Shown: positions 17,312 through 25,588, numbered from the stretch's first letter. The stretch: 34,171 bases of DNA from Candidatus Pacearchaeota archaeon (GCA_016196285.1 JACPXY010000069.1:1-34171), one strand, 5' to 3'. A program made the numbers and translations. The notes: generated by a model from the letters alone, not told the origin.

Positions 17312-18835
17312 TTACGAATATCCTGGAAGACTTGGCATCTTGTGCGTTTTCTTGTACAAGTCATATACTCTGTAGCACTTCTTCCTAGCTTCAATCAGCG
17401 CCTGCGACCTGATAATTTCCTCAACATAGCTGTCACCCGATATATCCTTCTCTTCTTCCTTCTCTTCCTTTTTCTCATCCTTGAAAAAGGAAAAGAGGGC
17501 TGTGAATGGATTTCCTTCTAAAGACGATTCTTCTTTCTTCTCCTCTTCTTTATCCTCTAAGAACTCGTCTATGTCGAGCTTCAGCTGTTCGAGACTTTCT
17601 GTTGTGATGCCTTCAATGAGCTTGACTGCATCATTCAAGTCATCATCTTCTAATTCTTTCCGCAAAACCTTTAATTCCTCATTATTCAGCGCGTAGCTAG
17701 TGAATACAACATCAGTTCTTCCGCGGAAGCCGTAGCCTCCCTGCTGCGTCCGCTCAGGGGCTGACCTAAATTTTACCTCGACAATCATAATTGGAGAATA
17801 CTTTCTAGCTTTCACGTTCTTGAACATCTTAGGCAAATCTCCTCTTCCTATATCATCATCGGGCTTGTAGTCTGTCTCGCCCAGCAGCACAATCTCGAAT
17901 AGTGATGTATTGAATGCGTTTACCAATGCAGCTGTTGGTGATGCATTTTGCTCAAGCTGTTTCGCTGCCTTCAAGTATGGTTTAATCCATCGCGCATAGA
18001 GTTTGACGCTGTTCACCTGGCTTTTCAGATAAATCTTCTCTATTTCATACCTCTTGCGCAGCTCCCTCTCTGATTCCTTCACCCATATATAGAACTCGCT
18101 GACACGCTGTTTTAATACTCTCTTTACTCGTTCATTGAGGTCTATTTCCTCGCCTCTATACTCCAGGGCTTCATTTTCTGCAGCCATGAATGCATCAATC
18201 AACGTCACGAAACCGCCTTGCTGTGTTAAGGCGAGTGCTTTGATTGAAGACTGCCCTCGCTTGATATCTACGGTGTCCATCCAAATCTGTTTCAGAGATA
18301 GAATCGCTGCTTCTTTTTCCGCTTTGTCCGCTGACTTATTTTTGTCATAGATTGAGAGGCGCATCTTGAATTCCTTCAAGTCGTAAATAATATTCAGTAT
18401 TGACTTAAGCACGGTGTTTGCAGAGCCCAGCATCTTCATCGCCTCCTCCTGCATCCTAGTTTGTTTTTGGCCTAGCTCTGAGAACTGCGCAGAGCCGACT
18501 GATGAGATAAAATTATCAACAATCTTGTCAACTTTCTTATATTCATCATTCATCTTATCAAGTATCCAGAAATATATCGGCTCGAGACTCTCGCCGAATG
18601 AATCGTAAATTAATGTATGCCGTTCAATGGGAACTTTCAGGCCAGGCGTTGAAGCAGCATTCTTGTACTGGATATCAATAAGGTCAAGATATTCGTAATC
18701 TCGGATTTTCGCTTTTTCTGAAGCAGCAATATATCCTTTATCCTTGACAATCTTCTTGACCTCGCTCTTGACCTCTGGGTGGCAGAAGACATCAGGATTG
18801 ATTGCTGCAATAAGATTGTGTATATTAACTGCCAT
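17312..18835 (-). CDS. Hypothetical 507-residue protein
   Basis: No signal peptide and no clear membrane helix. The N-terminal 270 residues are helical and probably coiled-coil (MNDEYKKVDKIVDNFISSVG and similar). Residues about 290-380 look alpha/beta, including SPIMIVEVKFRSAPERTQQGG and GRTDVVFTSYAL. A Lys/Glu-rich flexible stretch (about 415-475) precedes a short C-terminal helical part. I do not recognise the family. The ATG at 18835 has GGAGGGG five bases upstream and an in-frame stop further upstream, so this is the only sensible start. Unlike other genes here it is about 80 nt from its TATA box, leaving a leader of about 50 nt that holds a small upstream ORF (18825-18884). Confidence 0.65.
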   Translation of the reverse strand: MAVNIHNLIAAINPDVFCHPEVKSEVKKIVKDKGYIAASEKAKIRDYEYLDLIDIQYKNAASTPGLKVPIERHTLIYDSFGESLEPIYFWILDKMNDEYKKVDKIVDNFISSVGSAQFSELGQKQTRMQEEAMKMLGSANTVLKSILNIIYDLKEFKMRLSIYDKNKSADKAEKEAAILSLKQIWMDTVDIKRGQSSIKALALTQQGGFVTLIDAFMAAENEALEYRGEEIDLNERVKRVLKQRVSEFYIWVKESERELRKRYEIEKIYLKSQVNSVKLYARWIKPYLKAAKQLEQNASPTAALVNAFNTSLFEIVLLGETDYKPDDDIGRGDLPKMFKNVKARKYSPIMIVEVKFRSAPERTQQGGYGFRGRTDVVFTSYALNNEELKVLRKELEDDDLNDAVKLIEGITTESLEQLKLDIDEFLEDKEEEKKEESSLEGNPFTALFSFFKDEKKEEKEEEKDISGDSYVEEIIRSQALIEARKKCYRVYDLYKKTHKMPSLPGYS

Positions 18836-18884
18836 CTTCCCCTCCAGAACTACCTTTCATGAGCCTGCCTCCTTCTTTCACCAT
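18825..18884 (-). CDS. Upstream ORF (19 codons) overlapping the 18835 gene start
   Basis: Starts with an ATG about 31 nt from the centre of the shared TATA box, so it would lie near the 5' end of the transcript, where leaderless initiation is the rule in this window. It encodes MVKEGGRLMKGSSGGEDGS and ends 11 nt inside the 507-residue gene in a different frame. It could be a translated leader that lowers or couples initiation at the Shine-Dalgarno-preceded main start. It may also be chance. Confidence 0.35.
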   Translation of the reverse strand: MVKEGGRLMKGSSGGEDGS

Positions 18885-18909
18885 GTTTGCTGTACTAAGG
18901 AAAGCAGTT

Positions 18910-18919
18910 TATTTAAATA
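18910..18919. promoter_or_regulatory. Palindromic TATA box serving two divergent genes
   Basis: TATTTAAATA is its own reverse complement. Its centre is 26 nt from the ATG of the ABC exporter on the plus strand and about 31 nt from the upstream-ORF ATG on the minus strand. No second TATA box is visible in the 105-bp spacer, so one TBP site may drive both directions. Confidence 0.6.
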
Positions 18920-18940
18920 TAGGGGTTCCGTCCTCGAGAG

Positions 18941-20761
18941 ATGGAACCAAAACCCTCTCCTGTGCCTCTGAAGGAACGGCTTGCTGCAGTGAGACTTGCG
19001 CTCAAATGGACATACAATGCATCTAAGCCCTTGACTATCCTCATCTTTGCCATTGCTCTTCTCAGCGGTGTATTGACGTTAGTTGAGCCGTACATCTTCA
19101 AGCTAATTATTGACGAGGTAACGGGAAGCATCTCACTCTCACTTGGACAGCGAATCGGCTTAAGCCTTATCGGGATTCTTATTATTTATGGGATTGCGCG
19201 GGTCGCGCAGGGGCTCTTCTGGGATATCCAGACAGCACTTAAGTCATTGCATTCTCAGAAGATGGACAAGTACATCACTGGTCTGCTCATGCAGAAGATA
19301 TCATCGCTTGATGCAGCATATTTTGAGAATCCTCAGTACTATAACACTATAACTAAAGCGAATCAGAGTGTCTGGCGAATTAATGATTTCTCCTGGCAAT
19401 TCACTTTCATTATGGGAGAAGCAATCAGCGTACTCGTCATTATCGGGGCATTGTTTACTTTTAATTGGCTCGTGGTTGCGCTGGTTATTCTTGCTGCCCT
19501 GCCGAGTATCCTTCTTGCATTCAAGTCTAGTCAGATAGAATGGGGTATTTTCGACGCGTATTCACCTGTATCTAGACATGCTCATTACTATCGTGGATTG
19601 ATGACTGATAGACCTGATGCTATCAAGGAGATTAAGCTCTTTGGATTGCAGCGTTACTTTCTTGACAAATTCGAGTCGCTCTTCGGGGATTTTGTACAGA
19701 AGCAGGAACGCGTCGCACGTAAGCGGATGCTCCTCTTCTCACTGATTACTATTCTTGAAGGCGTGTTCTCGGTCATCGCAGCATGGCTAGTGGTGAATGC
19801 ATTCGTCAAGGGAAGCATTACGATTGGTGAGCTGACTTTCTTCTGGGCACTGCTCTTCCAGTTTGCAGGCCATGCGCGCTGGATTGTTAGATTGAGCAGC
19901 ACGTTGAATGAACATGCGCTCTTCATCTCGCCATTTGTGAAGATACTTGCCTTTGCTCCATTGGTCAAGCAATCAGAGCATGCATTGATTTTCCCTAAGA
20001 AACTGCAGAAAGGTATTGAGTTCAGAAATGTGAGCTTTACGTATCCGCATGCAAAGAAGCCTGTATTGAAGAACGTCAGCTTTACAATTAAGCCTGGAGA
20101 GAGCATTGCACTTGTCGGAGAGAATGGCTCAGGCAAGACCACTCTCATCAAACTCTTGACACGATTATATGATGTCAGTTCTGGAGAGATATTAATTGAC
20201 GGCGTCAACATTAAAGAGTACTCTAAGGAAAGCTTGTATGAGAACATTGGTATCATCTTCCAGGACTTCATGAAGTATGAATCTCTTGTAAAGGAAAACA
20301 TCGGCTTCGGTAATGTTGCAGAGATGCATAGAAAAGCTGAGGTGCATGGAGCATCAGTCAAGTCTGGCTCTTGGGATTTCATCAAAGCATTGGATAAGCA
20401 GTATGAAACACATGTTGGAAAGACCCTGAAAGATGATGGCACAGAACTATCGGTAGGGCAATGGCAGAAGATGGCGTTAGCACGGGCATTCTTCAAGAAT
20501 GCACAGATACTTTGTCTAGATGAGCCGACTGCTGCAGTTGATGCAAGAGCAGAGTATGAATTATTCAGAAAGTTCGAGAAGCTTACCAAAGATACTGCAA
20601 CAATCCTCATATCTCATCGCTTCTCAACAGTCAGGATGGCGCACAAGATACTTGTTATGGAGCACGGCAAGATTGCCGAGCATGGCACGCACCGAGAGCT
20701 GATGAACCGAAGAGGAATCTATGCTAAGATGTTCAGGATGCAGGCAGAAGGGTATCGTTAA
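18941..20761 (+). CDS. ABC exporter half-transporter (fused membrane and ATPase domains)
   Basis: 606 residues. About six membrane helices lie in residues 30-320, then a nucleotide-binding domain. Walker A GENGSGKTT (393-401), Q-loop FQDF (about 439), signature LSVGQWQ (about 503-509; LSVGQ instead of LSGGQ), Walker B ILCLDEPTAAVD and switch His in ISHR. The order and length match lipid/multidrug/peptide exporters that work as homodimers at the cytoplasmic membrane. Substrate unknown; a lipid, glycan precursor or peptide are options. Divergent from the 507-residue gene through a shared TATA box. The stop codon overlaps that of the converging 20758 gene by two bases. Confidence 0.85.
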   Translation: MEPKPSPVPLKERLAAVRLALKWTYNASKPLTILIFAIALLSGVLTLVEPYIFKLIIDEVTGSISLSLGQRIGLSLIGILIIYGIARVAQGLFWDIQTALKSLHSQKMDKYITGLLMQKISSLDAAYFENPQYYNTITKANQSVWRINDFSWQFTFIMGEAISVLVIIGALFTFNWLVVALVILAALPSILLAFKSSQIEWGIFDAYSPVSRHAHYYRGLMTDRPDAIKEIKLFGLQRYFLDKFESLFGDFVQKQERVARKRMLLFSLITILEGVFSVIAAWLVVNAFVKGSITIGELTFFWALLFQFAGHARWIVRLSSTLNEHALFISPFVKILAFAPLVKQSEHALIFPKKLQKGIEFRNVSFTYPHAKKPVLKNVSFTIKPGESIALVGENGSGKTTLIKLLTRLYDVSSGEILIDGVNIKEYSKESLYENIGIIFQDFMKYESLVKENIGFGNVAEMHRKAEVHGASVKSGSWDFIKALDKQYETHVGKTLKDDGTELSVGQWQKMALARAFFKNAQILCLDEPTAAVDARAEYELFRKFEKLTKDTATILISHRFSTVRMAHKILVMEHGKIAEHGTHRELMNRRGIYAKMFRMQAEGYR

Positions 20762-21534
20762 GATGAATCATCCTGACTCGTGAGCAATGATTCGAGCTCT
20801 TTGCTTGCTCTAAGATCTCCTGAAAGATGATTATATACTGCAGATGATGCTCTATAGGTTACATCGAGCACTTTCTTTCCTATGATAAATCCTGCAAAGG
20901 TCAGAGGCACGGCCAAACCTAAGTTAAGATACGGTTCTGAAGAGGCGAATCCTGTGTACTCTACTGCTTTTGCAACAGCACCGGCTGTATCAAAGAGTGC
21001 CTTCCTTCCGAATAGAGCAAAATCTCCAATGATTCCTCCGCAGTGCGCTGCAAGCATGCCTATGCCTCCGAGAGAGAAGGCCAGGTTTCTCTTCTTCTTG
21101 CCGGCCCGAACAAGTGCAATGCCTGCAACAGTCATCACATAAGGAGCGAGAATAGTAGCATACCCAAAACTCGTTCCTGACTCAGGAGATACATAACCTC
21201 CTATAAATGGAAGCAGTGTTTCTGAGGTAATTCCTGGGATAATACGTTCAAAAAGTCCTCCACCATAAAGAGTGTTAATCACAATCTCTTTATTCACTCC
21301 TCCGGTGAGTTTATTCACTCCTGCATGAATAAGCTCATGAGGCACCGAGGATAAACCGAATGAAAGCAATCCTGTAGATATACTAAATGCGAGGCGTTTT
21401 CTTCCTTGCATCTTGAGTAAATCTCCATAAGTCATATCCTCACTAATTTCACTGTCTGCGCACGCAAGCGGATGCTTCAGCACTTCTCCAAGTCCGTACG
21501 GTTTTATCTTTGTATCTGAAGATCTCTCTTCCAT
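20758..21534 (-). CDS. Integral membrane protein with HExxH motif (putative membrane metalloprotease)
   Basis: 258 residues with about four or five hydrophobic segments. VPHELIHAG in the first of them gives H66-E67-x-x-H70, a zinc-binding motif at a membrane interface as in site-2-protease or DUF3267-type peptidases. A later hydrophobic helix holds GGIIGDFALFG (D171), which could supply the third ligand as the Asp of the second site-2-protease motif does. Function in this cell unknown; regulated cleavage of membrane proteins is the family role. TATAAAAA (21556-21563) gives a leaderless start; a 7-bp inverted repeat (21551-21557 with 21577-21583) flanks this promoter. Confidence 0.6.
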   Translation of the reverse strand: MEERSSDTKIKPYGLGEVLKHPLACADSEISEDMTYGDLLKMQGRKRLAFSISTGLLSFGLSSVPHELIHAGVNKLTGGVNKEIVINTLYGGGLFERIIPGITSETLLPFIGGYVSPESGTSFGYATILAPYVMTVAGIALVRAGKKKRNLAFSLGGIGMLAAHCGGIIGDFALFGRKALFDTAGAVAKAVEYTGFASSEPYLNLGLAVPLTFAGFIIGKKVLDVTYRASSAVYNHLSGDLRASKELESLLTSQDDSS

Positions 21535-21589
21535 ATTCTTTCCGCTTGTAGAGAGTATAAAAATCTTCTGGTATAGACTCTCTGAATGT

Positions 21590-21657
21590 AGTGAAGAGCC
21601 TTATGGCAAGATCATAGGGCATTAGAAGAAGAAAAGAATAATATCCTTATCCATAAA
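21590..21657 (+). repeat. CAAGA-loop hairpin element, copy D
   Basis: CCTTATGG, loop CAAGA, TCATAGGG pair over 8 positions with G-U wobbles. The tail CATTAGAAGAAGAAAAG continues to CTTATCCATAAA, matching copy C. It lies between two divergent genes, so it is not simply a terminator of the gene before it. Confidence 0.7.
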
Positions 21658-21712
21658 CGATAATATTTGCAGACATCAGCTAACAATGTTTATAATCTAA
21701 CTCTAAAGTCTC

Positions 21713-21765
21713 TTTCCTGCCTTCTTTTATCCCAGGCAAGACTTGTGGGTTATTAGAAGACATAA
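21713..21765 (+). repeat. CAAGA-loop hairpin element, copy E
   Basis: TTCCTGCCT...TTTATCCC upstream as in copy B, then CCCAGG, CAAGA, CTTGTGGG (stem with one bulge and one wobble) and the tail TTATTAGAAGACATAATC. Second copy in the same 277-bp spacer. Confidence 0.6.
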
Positions 21766-21811
21766 TCTGACGCATAGTCAGGTTTAAATAAAACCCCTCC
21801 CTAAGAGGAGG

Positions 21812-22162
21812 ATGGGTATGTTCAGCAAACGGGGTGATGAATTCATAGATTATACCCTGCTGCAGAAACGTGGCTTGCTGAAGCAGAAAGAGCAGGCATT
21901 GCAGAATCAAGTAGGGAATGACGGAATGCTTGACTTGACTGCTTCTTCTCCTACTGCCTCTTCGGGAAATCCGTTTGACATGCTCAGCACACTTGCTTCC
22001 TCTTCGCCTTCTTCAACACCGTCTGCACTTCCTACAGGCTCTCCTGACCTTGAAGTGCAGGGGCTCAAGAACAAGCTAGAGGATGTTGAGTATAAGCTCG
22101 AGCGGTTGATGGAGCGGCTCATGCGCATTGACAGCAGATTGGATGAGCTCGGTTCTCGATAA
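21812..22162 (+). CDS. Small hypothetical protein with C-terminal coiled coil
   Basis: 116 residues. The N-terminal segment FIDYTLLQKRGLLKQKEQ looks like a conserved short motif of small proteins seen in related archaea. The middle is Ser/Pro/Thr-rich and disordered. The C terminus (about 83-113, LKNKLEDVEYKLERLMERLM) is a coiled coil, probably for oligomerisation. TTTAAATA at 21783-21790 is 25 nt before the ATG at 21812, favouring that start. GAGGAGG just before it would instead suit the second ATG at 21818, two codons later. It lies 30 bp before GluRS, which has its own TATA box. Confidence 0.55.
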   Translation: MGMFSKRGDEFIDYTLLQKRGLLKQKEQALQNQVGNDGMLDLTASSPTASSGNPFDMLSTLASSSPSSTPSALPTGSPDLEVQGLKNKLEDVEYKLERLMERLMRIDSRLDELGSR

Positions 22163-22192
22163 CCTTAAATAAGTATTTCCCTTGTGCTGAAC

Positions 22193-23851
22193 ATGAAGGA
22201 TTTTTCCAAGGAGATTATGGCATATGCGCTGAAAAATGCGCTTGAATTTGGGAAAGCAGATGCAGGAAAAATACTCCCTAAACTATTTCAGCACGGGCTT
22301 GAGAAGAAAGATATCCAGAACATTATGCCTTCTGTGCAGAAGATTGTGAAGGAAGTTAATTCTCTGAAGAACAAGGAGAAAGAATTTGAGAAATACAGGC
22401 AATATGTTAAGGAACATGCAGAAGAGTTAAAAGGGTTGCCTGAATTGCCGAACGCAGGAGAAGGAATGGTATTCCGGCTTGCACCCTATCCTTCGGGGGC
22501 ATTGCATATCGGGAATGCAAAGACGTATCTGCTTAATGCATTATATGCTGAGAGATATTCTGCAAAGACCTTGCTCATTATGGACGACACAATCGGCAGT
22601 GAGGAGAAGCAGATAGCGCCTGAAGCATATGAGTTAATTGAGAGCGGATTTAAATGGCTCAATGTGAAGTACTCTAAGGTCTACTATAAATCGGATCGTC
22701 TTGACCTCTATTACTCCTATGGTGAGAAACTCTTGCAGCTGAATAAGGGATACATCTGCACTTGTGCTCAAGAAGTATTGCGCAAGAATCGCGAATCTGG
22801 AAAGGAATGTTCGTGTAGGATTCTGAAAGCAACAGAGCAGAATAAGCGATGGAAGGAGATGTTCAGTGGAGAACCTGGCTCGGCAGTGATGCGCTTGAAG
22901 ACCAGTATGCAGCATCCGAATCCTGCCTTCCGAGATAGAGTATTGTTCAAGATTTCAGACAGGAAGCATCCTCGAGTCGGAACGAAGTATCGCGTTTGGC
23001 CTACATTGGAGATGAGCTGGGCTGTTGATGACCATGAATTTGATATTACTCACATCCTGCGCGGCAATGATTTGATGATTGAGACTGATATGGAAAAGTT
23101 TATCTGGGATATTTTCAGCTGGAAGCATCCTGTTGTTATCCATACAGGTTTGGTCAAACTGGAGCTCGAGGGTGCGAAATTGTCAAAATCAAAGGCACAG
23201 CAGGAAGTCAAGTCGGGCGAGTTCTCGGGATGGGATGACCCAAGAACCTGGAGCATTCAGAGTCTTGAACGCAGAGGCATTAAACCAGAGGCAGTCAGGG
23301 AATTTATTGAGGAGATAGGGCTCAATAAACAGGATATCACTGTACCTATTGAAGCATTGTATTCACACAATAGAAAATTAATTGATGCTGAAGCACTAAG
23401 ACATTCATTTGTTGCTGAACCGGTCGGCATTAGAGTCAAGAAAGCACCTGTAATAAAGAAGATTACTATTCCAGTGCACCCTGATAAGAAAGAGATGCGA
23501 GAGATGTCTATTGGCACAGAGCTGTATATCGGTAAAAGTGATTTTGAGGCATATAAAGGACAGGAGATACGGTTATTGCACTTGTACAACATCAAGCTCT
23601 CCGCATCTGGCGCAGTGTTCACATCTGAAGAAAATAAACCGATTCAGAAGATTAATTGGGTGACGAATCCTGTCAAGGCAAGAATCCTAATGCCGAACGG
23701 CATCTGGAAGGATGGATATGCTGATTCAGGCATTGCAGAACTCTCAGTCAACGATGTCATTCAATTTGAGCGATATGGATTCTGCAGGCTCGATGCCATT
23801 AAGAAGAACGGCAAAAGCTTAATGTACGAGTTTTGGTTTGGGCATAAGTGA
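22193..23851 (+). CDS. gltX: Glutamyl-tRNA synthetase, archaeal type
   Basis: 552 residues from ATG 22193. A helical N-terminal extension (about 1-85) typical of archaeal GluRS is followed by the class I catalytic core with HIGN (105-108) in ALHIGNAKTYLLNALYAERY and KLSKS (about 329-333) as the KMSKS loop. A CTC...CSC pattern near 190-210 is a likely zinc site. The C terminus is the beta-barrel anticodon domain of the archaeal/eukaryotic branch. It charges tRNA-Glu; in most archaea it also misacylates tRNA-Gln for GatDE, which cannot be judged here. CTTAAATA near 22164-22171 lies 26 nt before the ATG, so the GTG at 22184 is not used. Confidence 0.9.
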   Translation: MKDFSKEIMAYALKNALEFGKADAGKILPKLFQHGLEKKDIQNIMPSVQKIVKEVNSLKNKEKEFEKYRQYVKEHAEELKGLPELPNAGEGMVFRLAPYPSGALHIGNAKTYLLNALYAERYSAKTLLIMDDTIGSEEKQIAPEAYELIESGFKWLNVKYSKVYYKSDRLDLYYSYGEKLLQLNKGYICTCAQEVLRKNRESGKECSCRILKATEQNKRWKEMFSGEPGSAVMRLKTSMQHPNPAFRDRVLFKISDRKHPRVGTKYRVWPTLEMSWAVDDHEFDITHILRGNDLMIETDMEKFIWDIFSWKHPVVIHTGLVKLELEGAKLSKSKAQQEVKSGEFSGWDDPRTWSIQSLERRGIKPEAVREFIEEIGLNKQDITVPIEALYSHNRKLIDAEALRHSFVAEPVGIRVKKAPVIKKITIPVHPDKKEMREMSIGTELYIGKSDFEAYKGQEIRLLHLYNIKLSASGAVFTSEENKPIQKINWVTNPVKARILMPNGIWKDGYADSGIAELSVNDVIQFERYGFCRLDAIKKNGKSLMYEFWFGHK

Positions 23852-24010
23852 GTATTCACAATGGCTGAAGATTATCTATCGTATTGTCAAGTTAAATTGC
23901 TCCACCCTTAACATCTATTCTACATATTTTATTATCTGCAATCTGGAAGTCCTAAGATCTAACGGAACCACGATAAGAAAGATTTATAAAGAGATTTCGT
24001 GTTTAATAGA

Positions 24011-24130
24011 TATGCATTCAAAGAGAGGGTTGAGCGATGTTGTCACTACTGTCTTGATTATTCTCCTAGTTGTTGCCGCTGTTGCTTCCATCTGGGTTTT
24101 CATTCAGCCGACGCTCAAGTCAGCCGGCTC
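24011..24130 (+). repeat. 120-bp perfect direct repeat, first copy
   Basis: Identical to 24583-24702. It begins one base before the ATG of the first pilin-like gene and covers its signal peptide and N-terminal helix (residues 1-39). The flanking promoters are not identical. Confidence 0.95.
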
Positions 24131-24482
24131 CGGAATTCAGCGAGGGCAGGTGTGCTTGACAAGCAGTGTTGAGCCGTTGTCTTGCAAGCTTTCCAATGCT
24201 ACGACTAGCACGTATAATGTTGCTTATCGCAGAACCACTGATAATGCCCTTGTTAAGAATGTAAGCAGCATGAAAATTACGCTAGAGTTATCTGACGGAA
24301 CAGTTATTACCAAAGATGGCGATATTAATCTTGCGAATGGAGCTTCTAACTCGACAGCCTTTGGTGCGGGGAACAAGAGTGTCAAGCAAGTCTCGATTGT
24401 AACTGAGTACTTATTGAATGACGGTCCGAAACAGACGTGCACAAGCCCGCCTTTGACTTGTGATAATACGGCGAGCTCATAG
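24012..24482 (+). CDS. Pilin/archaellin-like protein 1 with class III signal peptide
   Basis: 156 residues. MHSKRG precedes LSDVVTTVLIILLVVAAVASIW, the charged start plus hydrophobic helix processed by archaeal prepilin peptidases, and the usual start of archaeal type IV pilins or archaellins. The rest is a Ser/Thr-rich beta domain with Cys residues and a TCTSPPLTC motif near the end. It is probably assembled into a filament or held in the membrane by its helix. TTTATAAA (23983-23990) is 26 nt before this ATG; the longer open frame to 23838 overlaps GluRS and is not used. Confidence 0.75.
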   Translation: MHSKRGLSDVVTTVLIILLVVAAVASIWVFIQPTLKSAGSGIQRGQVCLTSSVEPLSCKLSNATTSTYNVAYRRTTDNALVKNVSSMKITLELSDGTVITKDGDINLANGASNSTAFGAGNKSVKQVSIVTEYLLNDGPKQTCTSPPLTCDNTASS

Positions 24483-24510
24483 TTGTTAATTATAAATCTA
24501 TATATTAATC

Positions 24511-24536
24511 GATGTTCATACTTAAAAGATGAACGC
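24511..24536 (+). terminator. Weak inverted repeat between the two pilin-like genes
   Basis: GTTCAT (24514-24519) and ATGAAC (24529-24534) form a 6-bp stem with a 9-nt loop, 30 nt after the first pilin stop and before the next promoter (ATTTATATAG at 24555). It may separate the two transcripts. Confidence 0.3.
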
Positions 24537-24582
24537 ATTAGTTCTTGGAACAACATTTATATAGATTCTTGAAATCTAAGGG

Positions 24583-24702
24583 TATGCATTCAAAGAGAGG
24601 GTTGAGCGATGTTGTCACTACTGTCTTGATTATTCTCCTAGTTGTTGCCGCTGTTGCTTCCATCTGGGTTTTCATTCAGCCGACGCTCAAGTCAGCCGGC
24701 TC
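24583..24702 (+). repeat. 120-bp perfect direct repeat, second copy
   Basis: Identical to 24011-24130, including all third codon positions; it encodes the same N-terminal 39 residues of the second pilin-like protein. Identity stops sharply at both ends. Confidence 0.95.
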
Positions 24703-25561
24703 TAGATTGACGAATGGAGCCTCGAACTCGACGCGCTTTCCTATTTCAGGAACTGCTCGGCAAGCATCACTAAGTGCTGCTTTTAATCTTGAGGATGGGA
24801 GCGAACAAGTCTGCACAAGCCCGCCAGTGCCATGCAGTATCGGAGGAATGGCTTCACAGTCAGATACTATCGGTGGAGATTCGATTCCTAATCCTTCTGC
24901 CTCACCTGGAACAACCGGCACTAGTACAAGTACTTCTGCCTCATCTCCTTCTTCCCTATATCAAACCTCGACAGGAGCAAGCGTTGCGAGATATAATCAG
25001 AGCACAAGTGTTCTCAGTTTATCAGAAGGAGTGCACTATCTAGTATTGCCTAAAGACCCCTCTGACCGAAGCTTGAATTCCCTGTTCCCTTCTGTGCCTA
25101 CCCAGACTGCCTTCTCGATTTTGCGCGCAGATGTTTGGCAGACCCGCACCTCAACAGGGCAGGGTTTCACTAATAATCCTAGCCCTGGATTGCAGGCTGG
25201 AGAAGGGTTTATGTTTGAAGTTAAAAGAGAGTATTCGTTTGTTGTGCAAGGACCTGCACTCGACGCGCCTGTTTCTGTGCAGCTGAATGCAGGACAAAAT
25301 CTCTTTGGCGTGCCTTATTGTCCTGGCAGTTTTAGTTATTCTGCTTCTGATGTGCTTAAAGAACTCTCTTCTCTAAACAAGCCATGCACAATTATCGCAA
25401 AGCCGGCTGTTATCTCATCAGCAGAAGAATGGTATTCAACTGATGCATTGTATCAAGCACCAGGGATTGAGAATGATTTTATGCTGAACAGAATTGGGTC
25501 ATACCGTCTTACCTGCGGTTCAAGCATGTCTGCCTTTGCCTGGACACCTCAGTGTGAGTGA
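24584..25561 (+). CDS. Pilin-like protein 2 with added domain shared with the giant surface protein
   Basis: 325 residues. The first 39 residues are identical to pilin 1. It then rejoins the pilin 1 sequence at TNGASNST with 65 codons (195 bp) missing in frame, and retains the CTSPP...C motif. After a Ser/Thr/Pro linker (about 105-140) comes a domain (about 141-325) matching residues 1190-1385 of the giant surface protein: compare LFGVPYC with LIGVPYC, LQAGEGFMF with VKAGESILV, and YRLTC with YFLRC. It probably presents this domain on a filament or at the membrane. ATTTATATAG (24555-24564) is 25 nt before this ATG, so the longer frame to 24545 is not used. Confidence 0.75.
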   Translation: MHSKRGLSDVVTTVLIILLVVAAVASIWVFIQPTLKSAGSRLTNGASNSTRFPISGTARQASLSAAFNLEDGSEQVCTSPPVPCSIGGMASQSDTIGGDSIPNPSASPGTTGTSTSTSASSPSSLYQTSTGASVARYNQSTSVLSLSEGVHYLVLPKDPSDRSLNSLFPSVPTQTAFSILRADVWQTRTSTGQGFTNNPSPGLQAGEGFMFEVKREYSFVVQGPALDAPVSVQLNAGQNLFGVPYCPGSFSYSASDVLKELSSLNKPCTIIAKPAVISSAEEWYSTDALYQAPGIENDFMLNRIGSYRLTCGSSMSAFAWTPQCE

Positions 25562-25588
25562 TAATCCTCTACCCTTTATAGAACTGGT

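Noticed and set aside
19654-20610. 318-codon open frame on the minus strand
   Set aside because: It lies wholly inside the ABC exporter gene; the exporter frame carries all the conserved motifs.
23863-23913. 16-codon ORF after GluRS
   Set aside because: No promoter at the usual distance and too short to judge; probably chance.
23838-24011. N-terminal extension of pilin-like protein 1
   Set aside because: It would overlap GluRS and bury the class III signal peptide; TTTATAAA at 23983 fits the ATG at 24012.
24545-24583. N-terminal extension of pilin-like protein 2
   Set aside because: It spans the TATA box at 24555-24564 and precedes the signal peptide that is identical to pilin 1.
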